Assembly (NCBI RefSeq): GCF_022347765.1
Contig: NZ_JAKRFZ010000021.1
Location: forward strand, 1 to 64,000
Length of the DNA: 64,000 bases
Direction of reading: 5' to 3'
From: Pseudoalteromonas sp. OOF1S-7
GTDB lineage: Bacteria > Pseudomonadota > Gammaproteobacteria > Enterobacterales > Alteromonadaceae
Shown in pieces: positions 50,260-59,528 of this stretch; the stretch's first letter is position 1, and each line of letters opens with the position of its first letter. The notes beneath the pieces were generated by a model, which worked only from the letters and a program-made list of their open reading frames with translations, searched no databases and was not told the origin of the DNA. The position numbers were made by a program, and so were the translations under genes.

Positions 50260-51752
50260 GCTTGTTGCTGACTCTGACCTTCCCAGACTTTGGCACGTAA
50301 ACCAAACAGGCCAACCAGGATCCCCACGCCAATACAGAACAGGCTGATTTGAAGATACAGGTTAGGCATCTGTTCCACGTTGTTGGGGTCAAAGTTACCA
50401 GCCAGCAGGCCCGAGATAATGTTCCCGATTGAGTAAGTTAATACAAAGACGCCCATCATCTGCCCGGCAAAGCGTTTTGGCGACAGTTTGCTGACAGCAC
50501 TCAGTGCCACCGGACTCAGGCACAATTCACCAACCGTATGCAGGAAGTAAGTGGTTACCAGCCACATGGGCGCAACCTTTAGACCTTGTGCAGCATATTG
50601 CGCGGCAAAGAACATGACAATAAAGCCGCTGGCCATGATCACCAGGCCAATGGCACATTTCACCGTGTATGATGGGGAGATCATGCGCTTTGCCAGGTTG
50701 ATCCAAAGGGCAGCGAAGAAGGGCGACAGTATGATGATGAAAAAGGAATTAGTAGACTGAAACCAGGCGGTGGGAATACTAAAGTCGCCAATCAGCCGGT
50801 CGGTATAATCGCGGGCAAACAGGTTCAGTGACGATCCGGCCTGCTCAAACCCGGACCAGAAACAGGCTGAGGCCACACAGACCAAAAAGAGTGCCCACAT
50901 CTTGCGTTTCTCATCATGCTCCAGCTCGCCGGCAAAGTAAATGAACCCGTAATAGGCAAAGAAGATAAGCGTAAATGCCACTGCCACATATTGAGCCACG
51001 ACAACCGGGTTAATGATGATCAGGCCACTGTAGGTCAGTGCAACGACGCCAGCGACGATGGCAACCACCGTACTGATGACCGACCAGGCCTTGCGCGCCT
51101 TTTCAGCGCAAAGCGGGTTGCTGGGCTGGTCACCGACATGGGCAATATTTCCCAGGGTTTTGCGATACTGGATCAGGCCAACGCCCATGCCCACGGCGGC
51201 AGCACCAAACGCCCAGTGCCAGCCCAGGTTTTCCATAAAGTAGCCACAAATGGTGTAGCCGAGCACTGACCCCAGATTGATCCCCATGTAGTAAAGGGCA
51301 TAACCGCCATCGCGCCGTTCGTCTTCATCACGATAAAGCTGGCCCACCATGGCACTGATATTGGGTTTCAGCAGGCCGGTGCCCGCAGCCACCAGGATCA
51401 GGCCAATAAAAAAGGTTTCATGGGCAGGGATGGCCAACACGATATGGCCACACATGATAATGATCCCGCCGTACCAGACGGTACGCTGACCACCGAGCAG
51501 GCGATCGGCTATCCAGCCACCGGGCAAACCCAGAAAGTACACTGCGCCTGTGTATAAGCCATAGATGGCCGCCGCCGCCGCAACGGTGAACTCCAGACCT
51601 TCTTCTTGCAATGAGGCGGTCATAAAAAGCACCAGCAGAGCGCGCATACCGTAGTAGCTCATACGCTCCCACATTTCGGTGAAAAAGAGCGTCGACAGAC
51701 CTCGGGGGTGGCCAAAAAACCCTGTATCAAGATGAGTGTCCTGAGATGACAT
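50253..51752 (-). CDS. POT-family proton-coupled peptide transporter
   Basis: The 499-residue protein has about fourteen hydrophobic helices and the POT/PTR2 signature near the N-terminus (LFFTEMWERMSYYGMRALLVLF), with the ExxER-like stretch and GGYALYYMGINLGSVLG for the second PTR2 motif. It imports di- and tripeptides with protons. This fits an organism with large secreted proteases. Confidence 0.93.
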   Translation of the reverse strand: MSSQDTHLDTGFFGHPRGLSTLFFTEMWERMSYYGMRALLVLFMTASLQEEGLEFTVAAAAAIYGLYTGAVYFLGLPGGWIADRLLGGQRTVWYGGIIIMCGHIVLAIPAHETFFIGLILVAAGTGLLKPNISAMVGQLYRDEDERRDGGYALYYMGINLGSVLGYTICGYFMENLGWHWAFGAAAVGMGVGLIQYRKTLGNIAHVGDQPSNPLCAEKARKAWSVISTVVAIVAGVVALTYSGLIIINPVVVAQYVAVAFTLIFFAYYGFIYFAGELEHDEKRKMWALFLVCVASACFWSGFEQAGSSLNLFARDYTDRLIGDFSIPTAWFQSTNSFFIIILSPFFAALWINLAKRMISPSYTVKCAIGLVIMASGFIVMFFAAQYAAQGLKVAPMWLVTTYFLHTVGELCLSPVALSAVSKLSPKRFAGQMMGVFVLTYSIGNIISGLLAGNFDPNNVEQMPNLYLQISLFCIGVGILVGLFGLRAKVWEGQSQQQAV

Positions 51753-51868
51753 AATAGACTTCCGATTGTTGTTTTATTATACGAAAGTCTTATTAGTACG
51801 TGATTTGTTAAAAGTTTGCAACCGAAGTGAGTTGGCCTTCGGCTGAGGGGAGTGCGCCTGTATTGCGG

Positions 51869-52573
51869 CTATGTGGTCAATGCCGACAGGGCTTGAATAT
51901 CATCAATTTCAATGTCGGCGAGGCCCTGATAACGGTAGGCAGCGTCTTGATTGTTAAGCCACACACTACGACATCCTGCCAGATTGGCGCCCTGCACATC
52001 CGTATCCAGGCTGTCACCTATGTGCAGCAACTGGTGCGGCGCCACAGCGCAGTAGTGACAGGCGGCTTCAAACAGATCGGCATGGGGTTTGGCACGGCCA
52101 TCCCGGCCTGCCATAAACACCTGTTCGAACTGACCGGCCAGATTAAAGCGCTCTACTTCAACGTTGCCATTGGTAATTGCAATCAGCCGGAAACGTTTGC
52201 TCAGACGCGCCAGCAGATCCAATACCGACGCGCTGACCTCAATTTGACTGCGCGCGGTTGCGAACGCCTGATAGGCAGCATCGGCGTGGTGTTCAACGTC
52301 TGCATCACTAAACCCGGCTTGCTTTAAGCCATAGCGCAGTGCCGCCTGACGCCAGCGGGTAACGTCATTGCTGAGTGCTGGCTGCCCGGTGGCGACGTGC
52401 TGGCGGCATTCGAGCCAAAATTGTGGACCCTGCGCACGCCAGGGCGCTAGTGCATTGACATAGTCGTTCATTGCCTGCACAGCAGCGGCGATCACGGGGT
52501 GGTTGTTATACAAAGTATCGTCCAGGTCGAAGCTCAGTACCTGGATCTCATCAATAGCACGGTTAAATCGCAT
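51869..52573 (-). CDS. yigB: HAD-family phosphatase, YigB-like
   Basis: The 234-residue protein has the HAD motif I VLSFDLDDTLYNN, motif II ITNGN and GRAKPHADLFE with IGDSLDTDVQGA. This matches E. coli YigB, a flavin-pathway and FMN phosphatase, and its place next to xerC is the conserved one. It ends the dapF-DUF484-xerC-yigB operon, 59 bases after the xerC stop. Confidence 0.85.
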   Translation of the reverse strand: MRFNRAIDEIQVLSFDLDDTLYNNHPVIAAAVQAMNDYVNALAPWRAQGPQFWLECRQHVATGQPALSNDVTRWRQAALRYGLKQAGFSDADVEHHADAAYQAFATARSQIEVSASVLDLLARLSKRFRLIAITNGNVEVERFNLAGQFEQVFMAGRDGRAKPHADLFEAACHYCAVAPHQLLHIGDSLDTDVQGANLAGCRSVWLNNQDAAYRYQGLADIEIDDIQALSALTT

Positions 52574-52632
52574 AACACCTCTCAGTTGTTTAAGTCTGCC
52601 AGAGTGTACCTAAAGAAACGCTTCAGGCCTAC

Positions 52633-53577
52633 TTAGCCTTTACGTTGTTTGCGGGCTCTGGGATGGGCGTTGTCATACACCTTGGCAAGATGACCAAAGT
52701 CGACATGTGTATAGACCTGAGTTGCCGACAGGCTGGTGTGGCCCAGCATTTCCTGTATTGCCCGCAGATCGCCACTGGATTCGAGTAAGTGGGTGGCAAA
52801 GGAGTGACGCAGCTTGTGGGGGTGAATGGTACCGGTAATGCCCTGACGGATCCCCCACTCCTGCATTCTGGCACGCACGTGGCGCGCCGAAATACGGGTT
52901 TGGCGTTTGCTGACAAACAGTGCCGGCTCATCAGCAGGGGCAAATACAGGGCGATACTTGAGCCACTGTGCAATGGCCTCCAGGGCCTTGCCGCCCACAG
53001 GCACAACCCGCTCTTTGTTGCCCTTACCCAGCACCCGTATTTCACCATCGCGGATATCGTGCAGGTTGGCATTGACCAGCTCACTGATCCGCAGTCCGCT
53101 GGAATACATCAGCTCCATCATGGCCTTGTCGCGCACTGCGAGCGCATCGTCATCTGCAATGTCCAGCAGTTGCGCCATCTGGTCCACATCCAGGCTTTTT
53201 GGCAGTGGCTTTTGAAATTTTGGTCCGCGCAGCCCCTGGGCCGGGTTGTAGGCGTCTTGATCTGTGGCGTGTTTGTGTTGCAAAAACTTGTATAAGCTGC
53301 GCACACAGCTGAGTTTTAGATTGATACTGCGCGGGTTGTATTGGCGGGTGCGCAGCTGCATTGAGTAGCGTCTGACCAGCTCACTGCTGACTGCCAGCCA
53401 GTGCTCACAGTGGGGGGCAAAAAAAGCCGCAGCTTGCAATAACTGGCGCTGGTATTGTCCCAGGGTATGGGCTGAGTACTGACGTTCAAACTTCAGGTAA
53501 TTGGCAAAGTCGGCAATCGGCTCCAGCCAGCCCGAACCGAGTTCGTTTGGATTAACATCCAGGTGCGGTTTACTCAT
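52633..53577 (-). CDS. xerC: Tyrosine recombinase XerC
   Basis: The 314-residue protein has the full catalytic set Arg163 (GLRISELVN), His254 and Arg257 (HKLRHSF), His280 (GHTSLS) and Tyr289 (QVYTH), with the SAM-like core-binding domain in residues 15-110. With XerD it resolves chromosome dimers at dif. Its start overlaps the stop of the DUF484 gene by four bases, as in other gammaproteobacteria. Confidence 0.96.
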   Translation of the reverse strand: MSKPHLDVNPNELGSGWLEPIADFANYLKFERQYSAHTLGQYQRQLLQAAAFFAPHCEHWLAVSSELVRRYSMQLRTRQYNPRSINLKLSCVRSLYKFLQHKHATDQDAYNPAQGLRGPKFQKPLPKSLDVDQMAQLLDIADDDALAVRDKAMMELMYSSGLRISELVNANLHDIRDGEIRVLGKGNKERVVPVGGKALEAIAQWLKYRPVFAPADEPALFVSKRQTRISARHVRARMQEWGIRQGITGTIHPHKLRHSFATHLLESSGDLRAIQEMLGHTSLSATQVYTHVDFGHLAKVYDNAHPRARKQRKG

Positions 53578-54218
53578 GCCAGATGCTGCAATCTGAGTTG
53601 CAAAGAAGACACCAGCTCACTGACGAACAGAGAGCCGTTACCTGGGGCAAAATGATCGGCGCAATGACTGGCAAACAATAACACGGCTTGCGGGCTATCC
53701 TTGTCGCCCAGTGTGTATAATGCAAACGACTGACATTGTTCGTCTTCAACCAGGCCGGTGCGCTCTGCCTGATTCAGGCGGCCCTGATAACCATTGCTGT
53801 CTTTTAAGCGGCTGTGCCTGAGCGCATTCACTGCACGGGCTTGCTCACTGTCGTCACTGAGGTTAACCAGCTGGCAGTGATTGACGTTAGGCAGTTGGGT
53901 TAACTCCTGACTCAACAGCTCGGTCAGGGCTGACACATCCTGACATTGCCACAGGCGTCGCTGACACTCACTGAACAAACGATAAATCTGTTCATTTTCT
54001 TGTGCGTGCGCGACCATCTGCGCAATTTGCTTTTGCAGCTGCTGATTTTGTTCACGCAAAGTACGTTGCTGCAACAGTGCCAGGTTAGGCGCGCCCTGGG
54101 TATCGTTGTACAGGTTCAGCTCCAGCAACAGATACGGGTGCGCAAGCAGAAAGTCGGGATGCTGGTGCAGAAAGTCCTGCACCTGCTGGTGTGTCAGTGG
54201 GCCTTCTGAGTGGCTCAT
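53574..54218 (-). CDS. DUF484 (GAF-like) protein
   Basis: The 214-residue protein starts LTHQQVQDFLHQHPDFLLAHP, typical of DUF484 (YigA), and contains a short coiled coil and a GAF-like domain (about residues 70-205). Function unknown; it is conserved between dapF and xerC, overlapping both by four bases. Confidence 0.9.
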   Translation of the reverse strand: MSHSEGPLTHQQVQDFLHQHPDFLLAHPYLLLELNLYNDTQGAPNLALLQQRTLREQNQQLQKQIAQMVAHAQENEQIYRLFSECQRRLWQCQDVSALTELLSQELTQLPNVNHCQLVNLSDDSEQARAVNALRHSRLKDSNGYQGRLNQAERTGLVEDEQCQSFALYTLGDKDSPQAVLLFASHCADHFAPGNGSLFVSELVSSLQLRLQHLA

Positions 54219-55045
54219 AATGCAATTTGTCCGTCAAAGACGTGCTCTGCAGGACCAGTCATCTTAACGCTCTGGCCAGGGCCATTCCAGCGCACCTGAA
54301 TGCTGCCACCGGGCAGGTCAACACGCACTGTGCTGGCCAGTTTATCCTGCGCTATGCCGACGACTGCGGCAGCGCAAGCGCCACTGCCACATGCCAGGGT
54401 TTCTGCGGCGCCCCGCTCCCAGACACGCAGTTTGATATGTTCACGGTTAATGATCTGCATAAAGCCAATATTAGCACGTTTTGGAAAGCGCTCATGGGTT
54501 TCCAGCAGCGGTCCCAGCGTGTTCACATCTGCCTGCTCAATGTCTTCGACCTCAATCACGCAATGCGGATTCCCCATAGAGACCACACCACAAAACACCG
54601 TATGTTCTTCGGCACGCAGAATATAAGTTTGTTCCTGCTGTTTCGCCTTAAATGGCACCTGTGCGGGCGCAAATTCGGGTTTGCCCATATTCACGGTGAC
54701 CTGGCCGTCTTTTTCGGTAAACAGCGTAATATTGCCGCCTTTCGTGGACACGCTCACTTTGTGTTTGTTGGTCAGGCCCTTCATGCGGACAAAGCGGGCG
54801 AAGCAGCGTGCGCCATTGCCACATTGTTCTACTTCGGTGCCGTCGGCATTGAATATACGATAATGAAAGTCCAGGTCGGGCGAATAGGGCGGTTCAACCA
54901 ACAGTAGCTGGTCGAATCCGATGCCAAAATTGCGGTGTGCCAGTTTACGGATCTGGTCCCGCGACAAAAAGACATTCTGGGTCACGTTATCCACGACCAC
55001 GAAGTCATTGCCCAAACCATGCATCTTTGAAAAATTTACAAACAT
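54215..55045 (-). CDS. dapF: Diaminopimelate epimerase
   Basis: The 276-residue protein has the two catalytic cysteines, Cys75 in CGNGARCFARF and Cys219 in LACGSGACAA. It interconverts LL- and meso-diaminopimelate for lysine and peptidoglycan. The ATG at 55045 begins MFVNFSKMHGLGNDF, the family start, with AAGG upstream; a longer frame from 55087 is not needed. Confidence 0.95.
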   Translation of the reverse strand: MFVNFSKMHGLGNDFVVVDNVTQNVFLSRDQIRKLAHRNFGIGFDQLLLVEPPYSPDLDFHYRIFNADGTEVEQCGNGARCFARFVRMKGLTNKHKVSVSTKGGNITLFTEKDGQVTVNMGKPEFAPAQVPFKAKQQEQTYILRAEEHTVFCGVVSMGNPHCVIEVEDIEQADVNTLGPLLETHERFPKRANIGFMQIINREHIKLRVWERGAAETLACGSGACAAAVVGIAQDKLASTVRVDLPGGSIQVRWNGPGQSVKMTGPAEHVFDGQIAL

Positions 55046-55132
55046 AAAGCCTTTTCTATTTTGGTGTCGCGCTGTGTATGCCCGCACCTATTTTATGATT
55101 GTGATACCCTTACTTTGCCACGCCGTGCGCTA

Positions 55133-56386
55133 TTACGGAAGCACTTGCTCGCCCTGCCACAGCGATTCCAGCGTTTCTCGTTGGCGGATCAGGTGGCAAG
55201 TATCGCCATCGACCATGATTTCCGCAATCCGCGGGCGTGAGTTGTAATTTGAGCTCATGGTAAAACCATAGGCCCCGGCGCCGCGTTGTGCCAACAAATC
55301 TCCGGGCTGAATCGCGAGCGGGCGGTCTTTGCCGATAAAATCTCCGGTCTCACAAACAGGCCCTACAACATCATAGGTATGTAAAGGCGTATCGTCCTGC
55401 CTTGGGGCAACCGCAATGATCTGCTGCCAGGCCTGATACAGCGAAGGGCGCAGCATGTCGTTCATGCCCGCGTCGACAATCGCAAAATGCTTGTCTTTGG
55501 TCGGCTTCAGGTATTCAACTTTGGTAACCAGTATGCCGGCATTGGCTGCAATGGCGCGGCCTGGCTCAAAGATCAGCTCCAGATGCTGATACTCGGCAAG
55601 TCGTGCCTTGACCTCAGCGGCATAGGCACTGGGGTGGGGTGGTTTTTCGCTGTCGTAGGGCACGCCCAGACCGCCACCAATATCCAGGTGCTTTAATGTA
55701 ATGCCGGCTGACTCAAGCGTGTTGACCAGCGCCAGCACTTTGTCCAGCGCGGCAATAAAGGGCGCAACTTCAGTGAGCTGTGAGCCAATATGAAAGTCGA
55801 TACCCACCACCTCGATGCCGGGCAGAGCGCACGCCAGCTGATAGACATTAAAGGCTTCTTTAATATCAATGCCGAATTTGTTCTCTTTCAGCCCGGTGGA
55901 AATATACGGGTGTGTCTTGGCATCAATATCCGGATTAACCCGAATAGAAATGGGCGCAAGCAGCGCAAGCTCACTGGCAACCTCACTGATGCGACGCAAT
56001 TCAGCGGCAGATTCTACATTAAAACACTTGATGCCTGTTTTGAGCGCAAAAGCGATTTCCTGTGCCGTTTTGGCAACGCCAGAAAACACGATCTTGGCCG
56101 GATCGCCGCCGGCTTTGAGTACCCGTGCCAGCTCACCCTGAGAGACAATATCAAATCCTGCTCCCAGCCTGGCCAGTACATTCAATACGGCCAGGTTGCT
56201 GTTGGCCTTGACGGCATAACAAACCAGGTGAGGGTGTCCCTGAGCGGCATCGGTGAATGCATGATAGTGGCGCTCCAGCGTCTTGCGGGAATACACATAG
56301 CAGGGGGTGCCATAGTTTTTTGCGATATCACGGATGGCTACCTGCTCGGCGTGGAGTTGATTATCCTGATAGTGAAAGAAATCCAT
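55133..56386 (-). CDS. lysA: Diaminopimelate decarboxylase
   Basis: The 417-residue protein is a fold III PLP enzyme with Lys60 in CYAVKANSN and HIGSQL, GGGLGVPY and EPGRAIAANAG. It makes lysine from meso-diaminopimelate. The ribosome-binding site AGGAG lies inside the end of lptM, whose stop is directly adjacent. Followed by dapF after an 87-base gap. Confidence 0.95.
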   Translation of the reverse strand: MDFFHYQDNQLHAEQVAIRDIAKNYGTPCYVYSRKTLERHYHAFTDAAQGHPHLVCYAVKANSNLAVLNVLARLGAGFDIVSQGELARVLKAGGDPAKIVFSGVAKTAQEIAFALKTGIKCFNVESAAELRRISEVASELALLAPISIRVNPDIDAKTHPYISTGLKENKFGIDIKEAFNVYQLACALPGIEVVGIDFHIGSQLTEVAPFIAALDKVLALVNTLESAGITLKHLDIGGGLGVPYDSEKPPHPSAYAAEVKARLAEYQHLELIFEPGRAIAANAGILVTKVEYLKPTKDKHFAIVDAGMNDMLRPSLYQAWQQIIAVAPRQDDTPLHTYDVVGPVCETGDFIGKDRPLAIQPGDLLAQRGAGAYGFTMSSNYNSRPRIAEIMVDGDTCHLIRQRETLESLWQGEQVLP

Positions 56387-56584
56387 CTATGACTCCTGTT
56401 TCGTATCAGCATCCTCAGACGATGCGCTATCCTTTGCAGGCTGAGGAGCCTGCTCGGGCGCGTTGGTCGGTTGGGCGCGTTGCTCGGGTAAGTATAGAGG
56501 CCCACTCTGACCGCATCCACTTAACAGCAGGAGGCTGGTCAAGATCAGGGTAAATAGGCTAAATTGAGTGTATGTCGCTTTCAT
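56387..56584 (-). CDS. lptM: LptM (YifL)-type small lipoprotein
   Basis: From the ATG at 56584 the product is 65 residues: a signal with lipobox LLSGC, then GQSGPLYLPE, the conserved start of mature LptM (former YifL), and a Gln/Pro/Ala-rich tail. LptM helps the LptD/LptE outer-membrane translocon mature by promoting correct disulfides. It sits between cyaY and lysA, the usual place. Confidence 0.88.
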   Translation of the reverse strand: MKATYTQFSLFTLILTSLLLLSGCGQSGPLYLPEQRAQPTNAPEQAPQPAKDSASSEDADTKQES

Positions 56585-56711
56585 TAGATTAATGATGTCA
56601 GTGCCTTTATAATCGCAGAGTAACAGAATTGGTAAAAAAAGCAGCTTAGAAAGTAAATTAAATTGCGCCAAAGCGGCGGACTTTCGGGGTTTGCACAGTA
56701 AGGATCAAGCT

Positions 56712-57032
56712 ATGACAGATCATGAATATCACGAGTTAGCCGATGCATTAATGTTAACCATTGAGGAACAAATTGACGACTGTGAGGTCGACCTGGATTA
56801 TGAATCGGCATCCGGGATCCTGGAAATCATTTTTCCGGATCGCAGTAAAATTGTGATTAATAAGCAAGCCCCGCTGCATCAGGTGTGGGTGGCCACTAAG
56901 TTTAACGGGCATCATTTTGAGTTGCGCGATACCCAGTGGATTGACAACCGCAGTGGCGCTGAGTTCTGGCAGTTCATGAGCGACGCCGCAACCCGTCAGG
57001 CGGGCCAGACCATTGAATGGCAGCACGACTGA
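56712..57032 (+). CDS. cyaY: Frataxin-like iron protein CyaY
   Basis: The 106-residue protein has an acidic first helix (HEYHELADALMLTIEEQIDD), the strand GILEIIFPDRSKIVINKQAP and QVWVATKFNGHHF, all typical of CyaY. It modulates iron-sulfur cluster assembly. AAGGATC precedes the ATG at 56712. It is divergent from lptM. Confidence 0.94.
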   Translation: MTDHEYHELADALMLTIEEQIDDCEVDLDYESASGILEIIFPDRSKIVINKQAPLHQVWVATKFNGHHFELRDTQWIDNRSGAEFWQFMSDAATRQAGQTIEWQHD

Positions 57033-57685
57033 TGCTGTCGTTTGTAGAATACCCGGCCCAGGGAACCCACAGGGCAAGTGTGATTTGGCTGCATGGCCTT
57101 GGCGATTCTGGCGACGGTTTTTTGCCTATTGCGCCTGAGTTAAGATTACCCGCCGAGCTGGGTGTCCGGTTTATTTTTCCGCATGCGCCAGAGCAGCCGG
57201 TGACCGTGAACAATGGCATGGTGATGCGCTCCTGGTATGACATCAAATCTTTTGATCTGGATAAAAGAGCCGACGAGGCCGGCGTGAGAGACTCTGCTAA
57301 GCTGGTCGAGGCATTGATTGATGCTGAGCTGGCCGCGGGCATACCACCCGAGCGTATTATTTTGGCTGGTTTTTCGCAGGGTGGCGTGATGGCACTGCAC
57401 GTAGCACCGCGTTTTAAGGCGCGTTTGGGCGGCGTTCTGGCGCTCTCTTGCTATATGTGTGCCCCGGATAAACTGGCCCGGGAAGCACTGCAAACCGATC
57501 TCAATGTGTTTATGGCACATGGCAGTCTGGATCCTGTGGTACCAATGGTAGCTGGGCGACAGGCATTTGAAACCTTACAAGCACAAGGCTATGAAGTAAG
57601 CTGGCAGGATTACCCGATGCAGCATCAGGTTTGTCAGGAAGAGCTGGAGGCAATCCGCACCTGGTTACTGGCCAGGCTAACGTGA
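57032..57685 (+). CDS. Carboxylesterase/phospholipase (alpha/beta hydrolase)
   Basis: The 217-residue protein has IWLHGLGDSGDGF, nucleophile elbow GFSQGG, GSLDPVVP for the acid and a C-terminal MQHQVC with the histidine. This is the small cytosolic EstB/acyl-protein-thioesterase type. Its ATG at 57032 overlaps the cyaY stop as TGATG, so translation is coupled. Confidence 0.88.
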   Translation: MLSFVEYPAQGTHRASVIWLHGLGDSGDGFLPIAPELRLPAELGVRFIFPHAPEQPVTVNNGMVMRSWYDIKSFDLDKRADEAGVRDSAKLVEALIDAELAAGIPPERIILAGFSQGGVMALHVAPRFKARLGGVLALSCYMCAPDKLAREALQTDLNVFMAHGSLDPVVPMVAGRQAFETLQAQGYEVSWQDYPMQHQVCQEELEAIRTWLLARLT

Positions 57686-57702
57686 CAACAGAGTGAACAC
57701 CC

Positions 57703-58569
57703 ATGACACAACGCATTGTGATTAAAACAGCGGTAACCAAAGCAAACGAAGGCCCGGCCAGGCCCGTCACCTACCAATATCACTGGCGCCGCATTGGTGT
57801 GGTTGGCAGTGTGGCGGCATGTGGATTAGCCGCCCTGTTTTATGGGATAGTGAATTCGGTCAGTGCCGATGAGCAGCCTGTCTCGGCACTGAGTGACTAC
57901 CAGGTGGCTGTGCAACCAGATCCGCAACCTGGTGATGAGACATCCGGGCCTGAAAATGACCCCGTGCCTGTTAGTGTCGGCGCATCCGCGGCCAGTGAAT
58001 TCGCCTCTGAGCCTTTAATTGAAGTACCACCAACTCAGGCGGCCGTGACCGCTGCTGTCGAGCCGATTATCACCCGGGTTGATCCAGCGCTGGACGATGA
58101 GCAAAGCAGTGGCGATGTTGAGCCGCAGATTGCGGATATAATGACCGATGAGGAAGCCAGCGACGAGCCGACTAAGCGCTTTGCTGACGATGCCCAGGTG
58201 GCCAGTGTGGCCATGGCGGCGCAGGTGGATACCAACCACGTTAGCCGCGCGGTGCTGACCTCTGAGGTGGTCAACCGTGAGCCGGTGGATGTACTCAAGG
58301 ACAGCGTTGAGCAATCGGCCTTTGCGGACAAGTTGTATTTCTTTACTGAAGTACGTGGTTTGCAGGGGCAAACCATACGCCATTTGTGGTTTCATCAGGA
58401 TCAGCTGATGGCAGAGATTGACCTGGCCATTAGTGCCTACCGCCATCGTACCTATTCCAGCAAAAACATAATGCCCAGCCAAAGTGGCCAGTGGCGCATT
58501 GAAGTGATCACTGCTGACGATCAGCTGTTGGCACAAAAAACCTTTAGAATTATTGCAACCGCTCAATAG
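57703..58569 (+). CDS. DUF2914 membrane-anchored protein
   Basis: The 288-residue protein has one membrane helix (about residues 30-50), an acidic linker rich in Pro, Glu and Ser (to about 190) and a C-terminal DUF2914 domain with KLYFFTEVRGLQGQTI and HRTYSSKNIMPSQSGQWRIE. Function unknown. Transcribed between the esterase and hemC. Confidence 0.82.
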   Translation: MTQRIVIKTAVTKANEGPARPVTYQYHWRRIGVVGSVAACGLAALFYGIVNSVSADEQPVSALSDYQVAVQPDPQPGDETSGPENDPVPVSVGASAASEFASEPLIEVPPTQAAVTAAVEPIITRVDPALDDEQSSGDVEPQIADIMTDEEASDEPTKRFADDAQVASVAMAAQVDTNHVSRAVLTSEVVNREPVDVLKDSVEQSAFADKLYFFTEVRGLQGQTIRHLWFHQDQLMAEIDLAISAYRHRTYSSKNIMPSQSGQWRIEVITADDQLLAQKTFRIIATAQ

Positions 58570-58588
58570 TGAGCAGACTGAGTAAAGC

Positions 58589-59527
58589 ATGACGACGAAA
58601 AATAACGTGTTGCGTATCGCAACAAGAAAAAGTGCGCTGGCCTTATGGCAGGCCGAATTTGTAAAAGCCGAACTGGAAAAGTTTCACGCCGACCTGACCG
58701 TCGAGCTGGTACCTATGTCGACCAAGGGGGATAAAATCCTCGATACGCCGCTGGCTAAAATTGGCGGTAAAGGCTTGTTCGTAAAAGAGCTGGAGCAGGC
58801 TATGCTGGAAGGACGTGCGGATATCGCCGTGCACTCGATGAAAGATGTGCCGGTTGATTTCCCTGAAGGGCTGGAGCTGCACACTATTTGTGAGCGTGAA
58901 GATCCGCGCGATGCGTTTGTGTCGAACCATTATCAGGCCTTGGCTGACCTGCCGGCGGGCGCCGTGGTGGGCACCTCCAGCTTGCGTCGTCAGTGTCAGA
59001 TCCGCGCAATGCGCCCGGATCTGGTGATCAAAGACTTACGTGGCAATGTGAATACCCGGCTGGCGAAACTGGATGCCGGTGAATTCGATGCCATTATTCT
59101 CGCCGCAGCAGGCCTGATCCGACTGGAAATGGCTGAGCGCATTGCCAGCTTTGTCAGCGTTGAAGATTCTCTGCCGGCCAATGGCCAGGGCGCGGTTGGG
59201 ATTGAGTGCCGCAGTGATGATGCACAGGTTCAGGCCTGGCTGGCACCGCTGGAGCACAGTGAAACGCGGATGAGAGTACTGGCAGAGCGCGCCATGAACC
59301 GCCGTCTGGAAGGGGGCTGTCAGGTGCCCATTGGTGCCTTTGCCGAAATTGCAGGCGAGCAGCTAACACTGCGCGGGCTGGTGGGGGCGGTTGACGGCAG
59401 CCAGATCTTACGCGGTGAGCAAAGCGGTCCGGTCGCGGATGCTGAGCAATTGGGGATCCGCCTGGCTGAGACTTTGCTGGCACAAGGAGCGGACCAAATT
59501 CTGGCAGAGGTTTATCGGGACAACTAA
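58589..59527 (+). CDS. hemC: Hydroxymethylbilane synthase
   Basis: The 312-residue protein has the family motifs ATRKSALALWQ, HSMKDVP, GTSSLRRQCQ and the dipyrromethane-cofactor Cys244 in EGGCQVPIGA. It joins four porphobilinogens in haem synthesis. It is followed after one base by the hemD start. Confidence 0.96.
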   Translation: MTTKNNVLRIATRKSALALWQAEFVKAELEKFHADLTVELVPMSTKGDKILDTPLAKIGGKGLFVKELEQAMLEGRADIAVHSMKDVPVDFPEGLELHTICEREDPRDAFVSNHYQALADLPAGAVVGTSSLRRQCQIRAMRPDLVIKDLRGNVNTRLAKLDAGEFDAIILAAAGLIRLEMAERIASFVSVEDSLPANGQGAVGIECRSDDAQVQAWLAPLEHSETRMRVLAERAMNRRLEGGCQVPIGAFAEIAGEQLTLRGLVGAVDGSQILRGEQSGPVADAEQLGIRLAETLLAQGADQILAEVYRDN

Positions 59528-59528
59528 T

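Noticed and set aside
54227..54907. 226-codon + strand frame opposite dapF
   Set aside because: Antisense shadow of a well-supported gene with no family likeness.
55790..56392. 200-codon + strand frame opposite lysA
   Set aside because: Shadow of lysA; no start signal and no plausible product.
58015..58590. 191-codon - strand frame opposite the DUF2914 gene
   Set aside because: Complement of a real coding region with a membrane anchor and recognised C-terminal domain.
59391..59528. Upstream extension of the hemDX frame inside hemC
   Set aside because: It overlaps the hemC coding region in another frame; the HemD family starts at the GTG at 59529.
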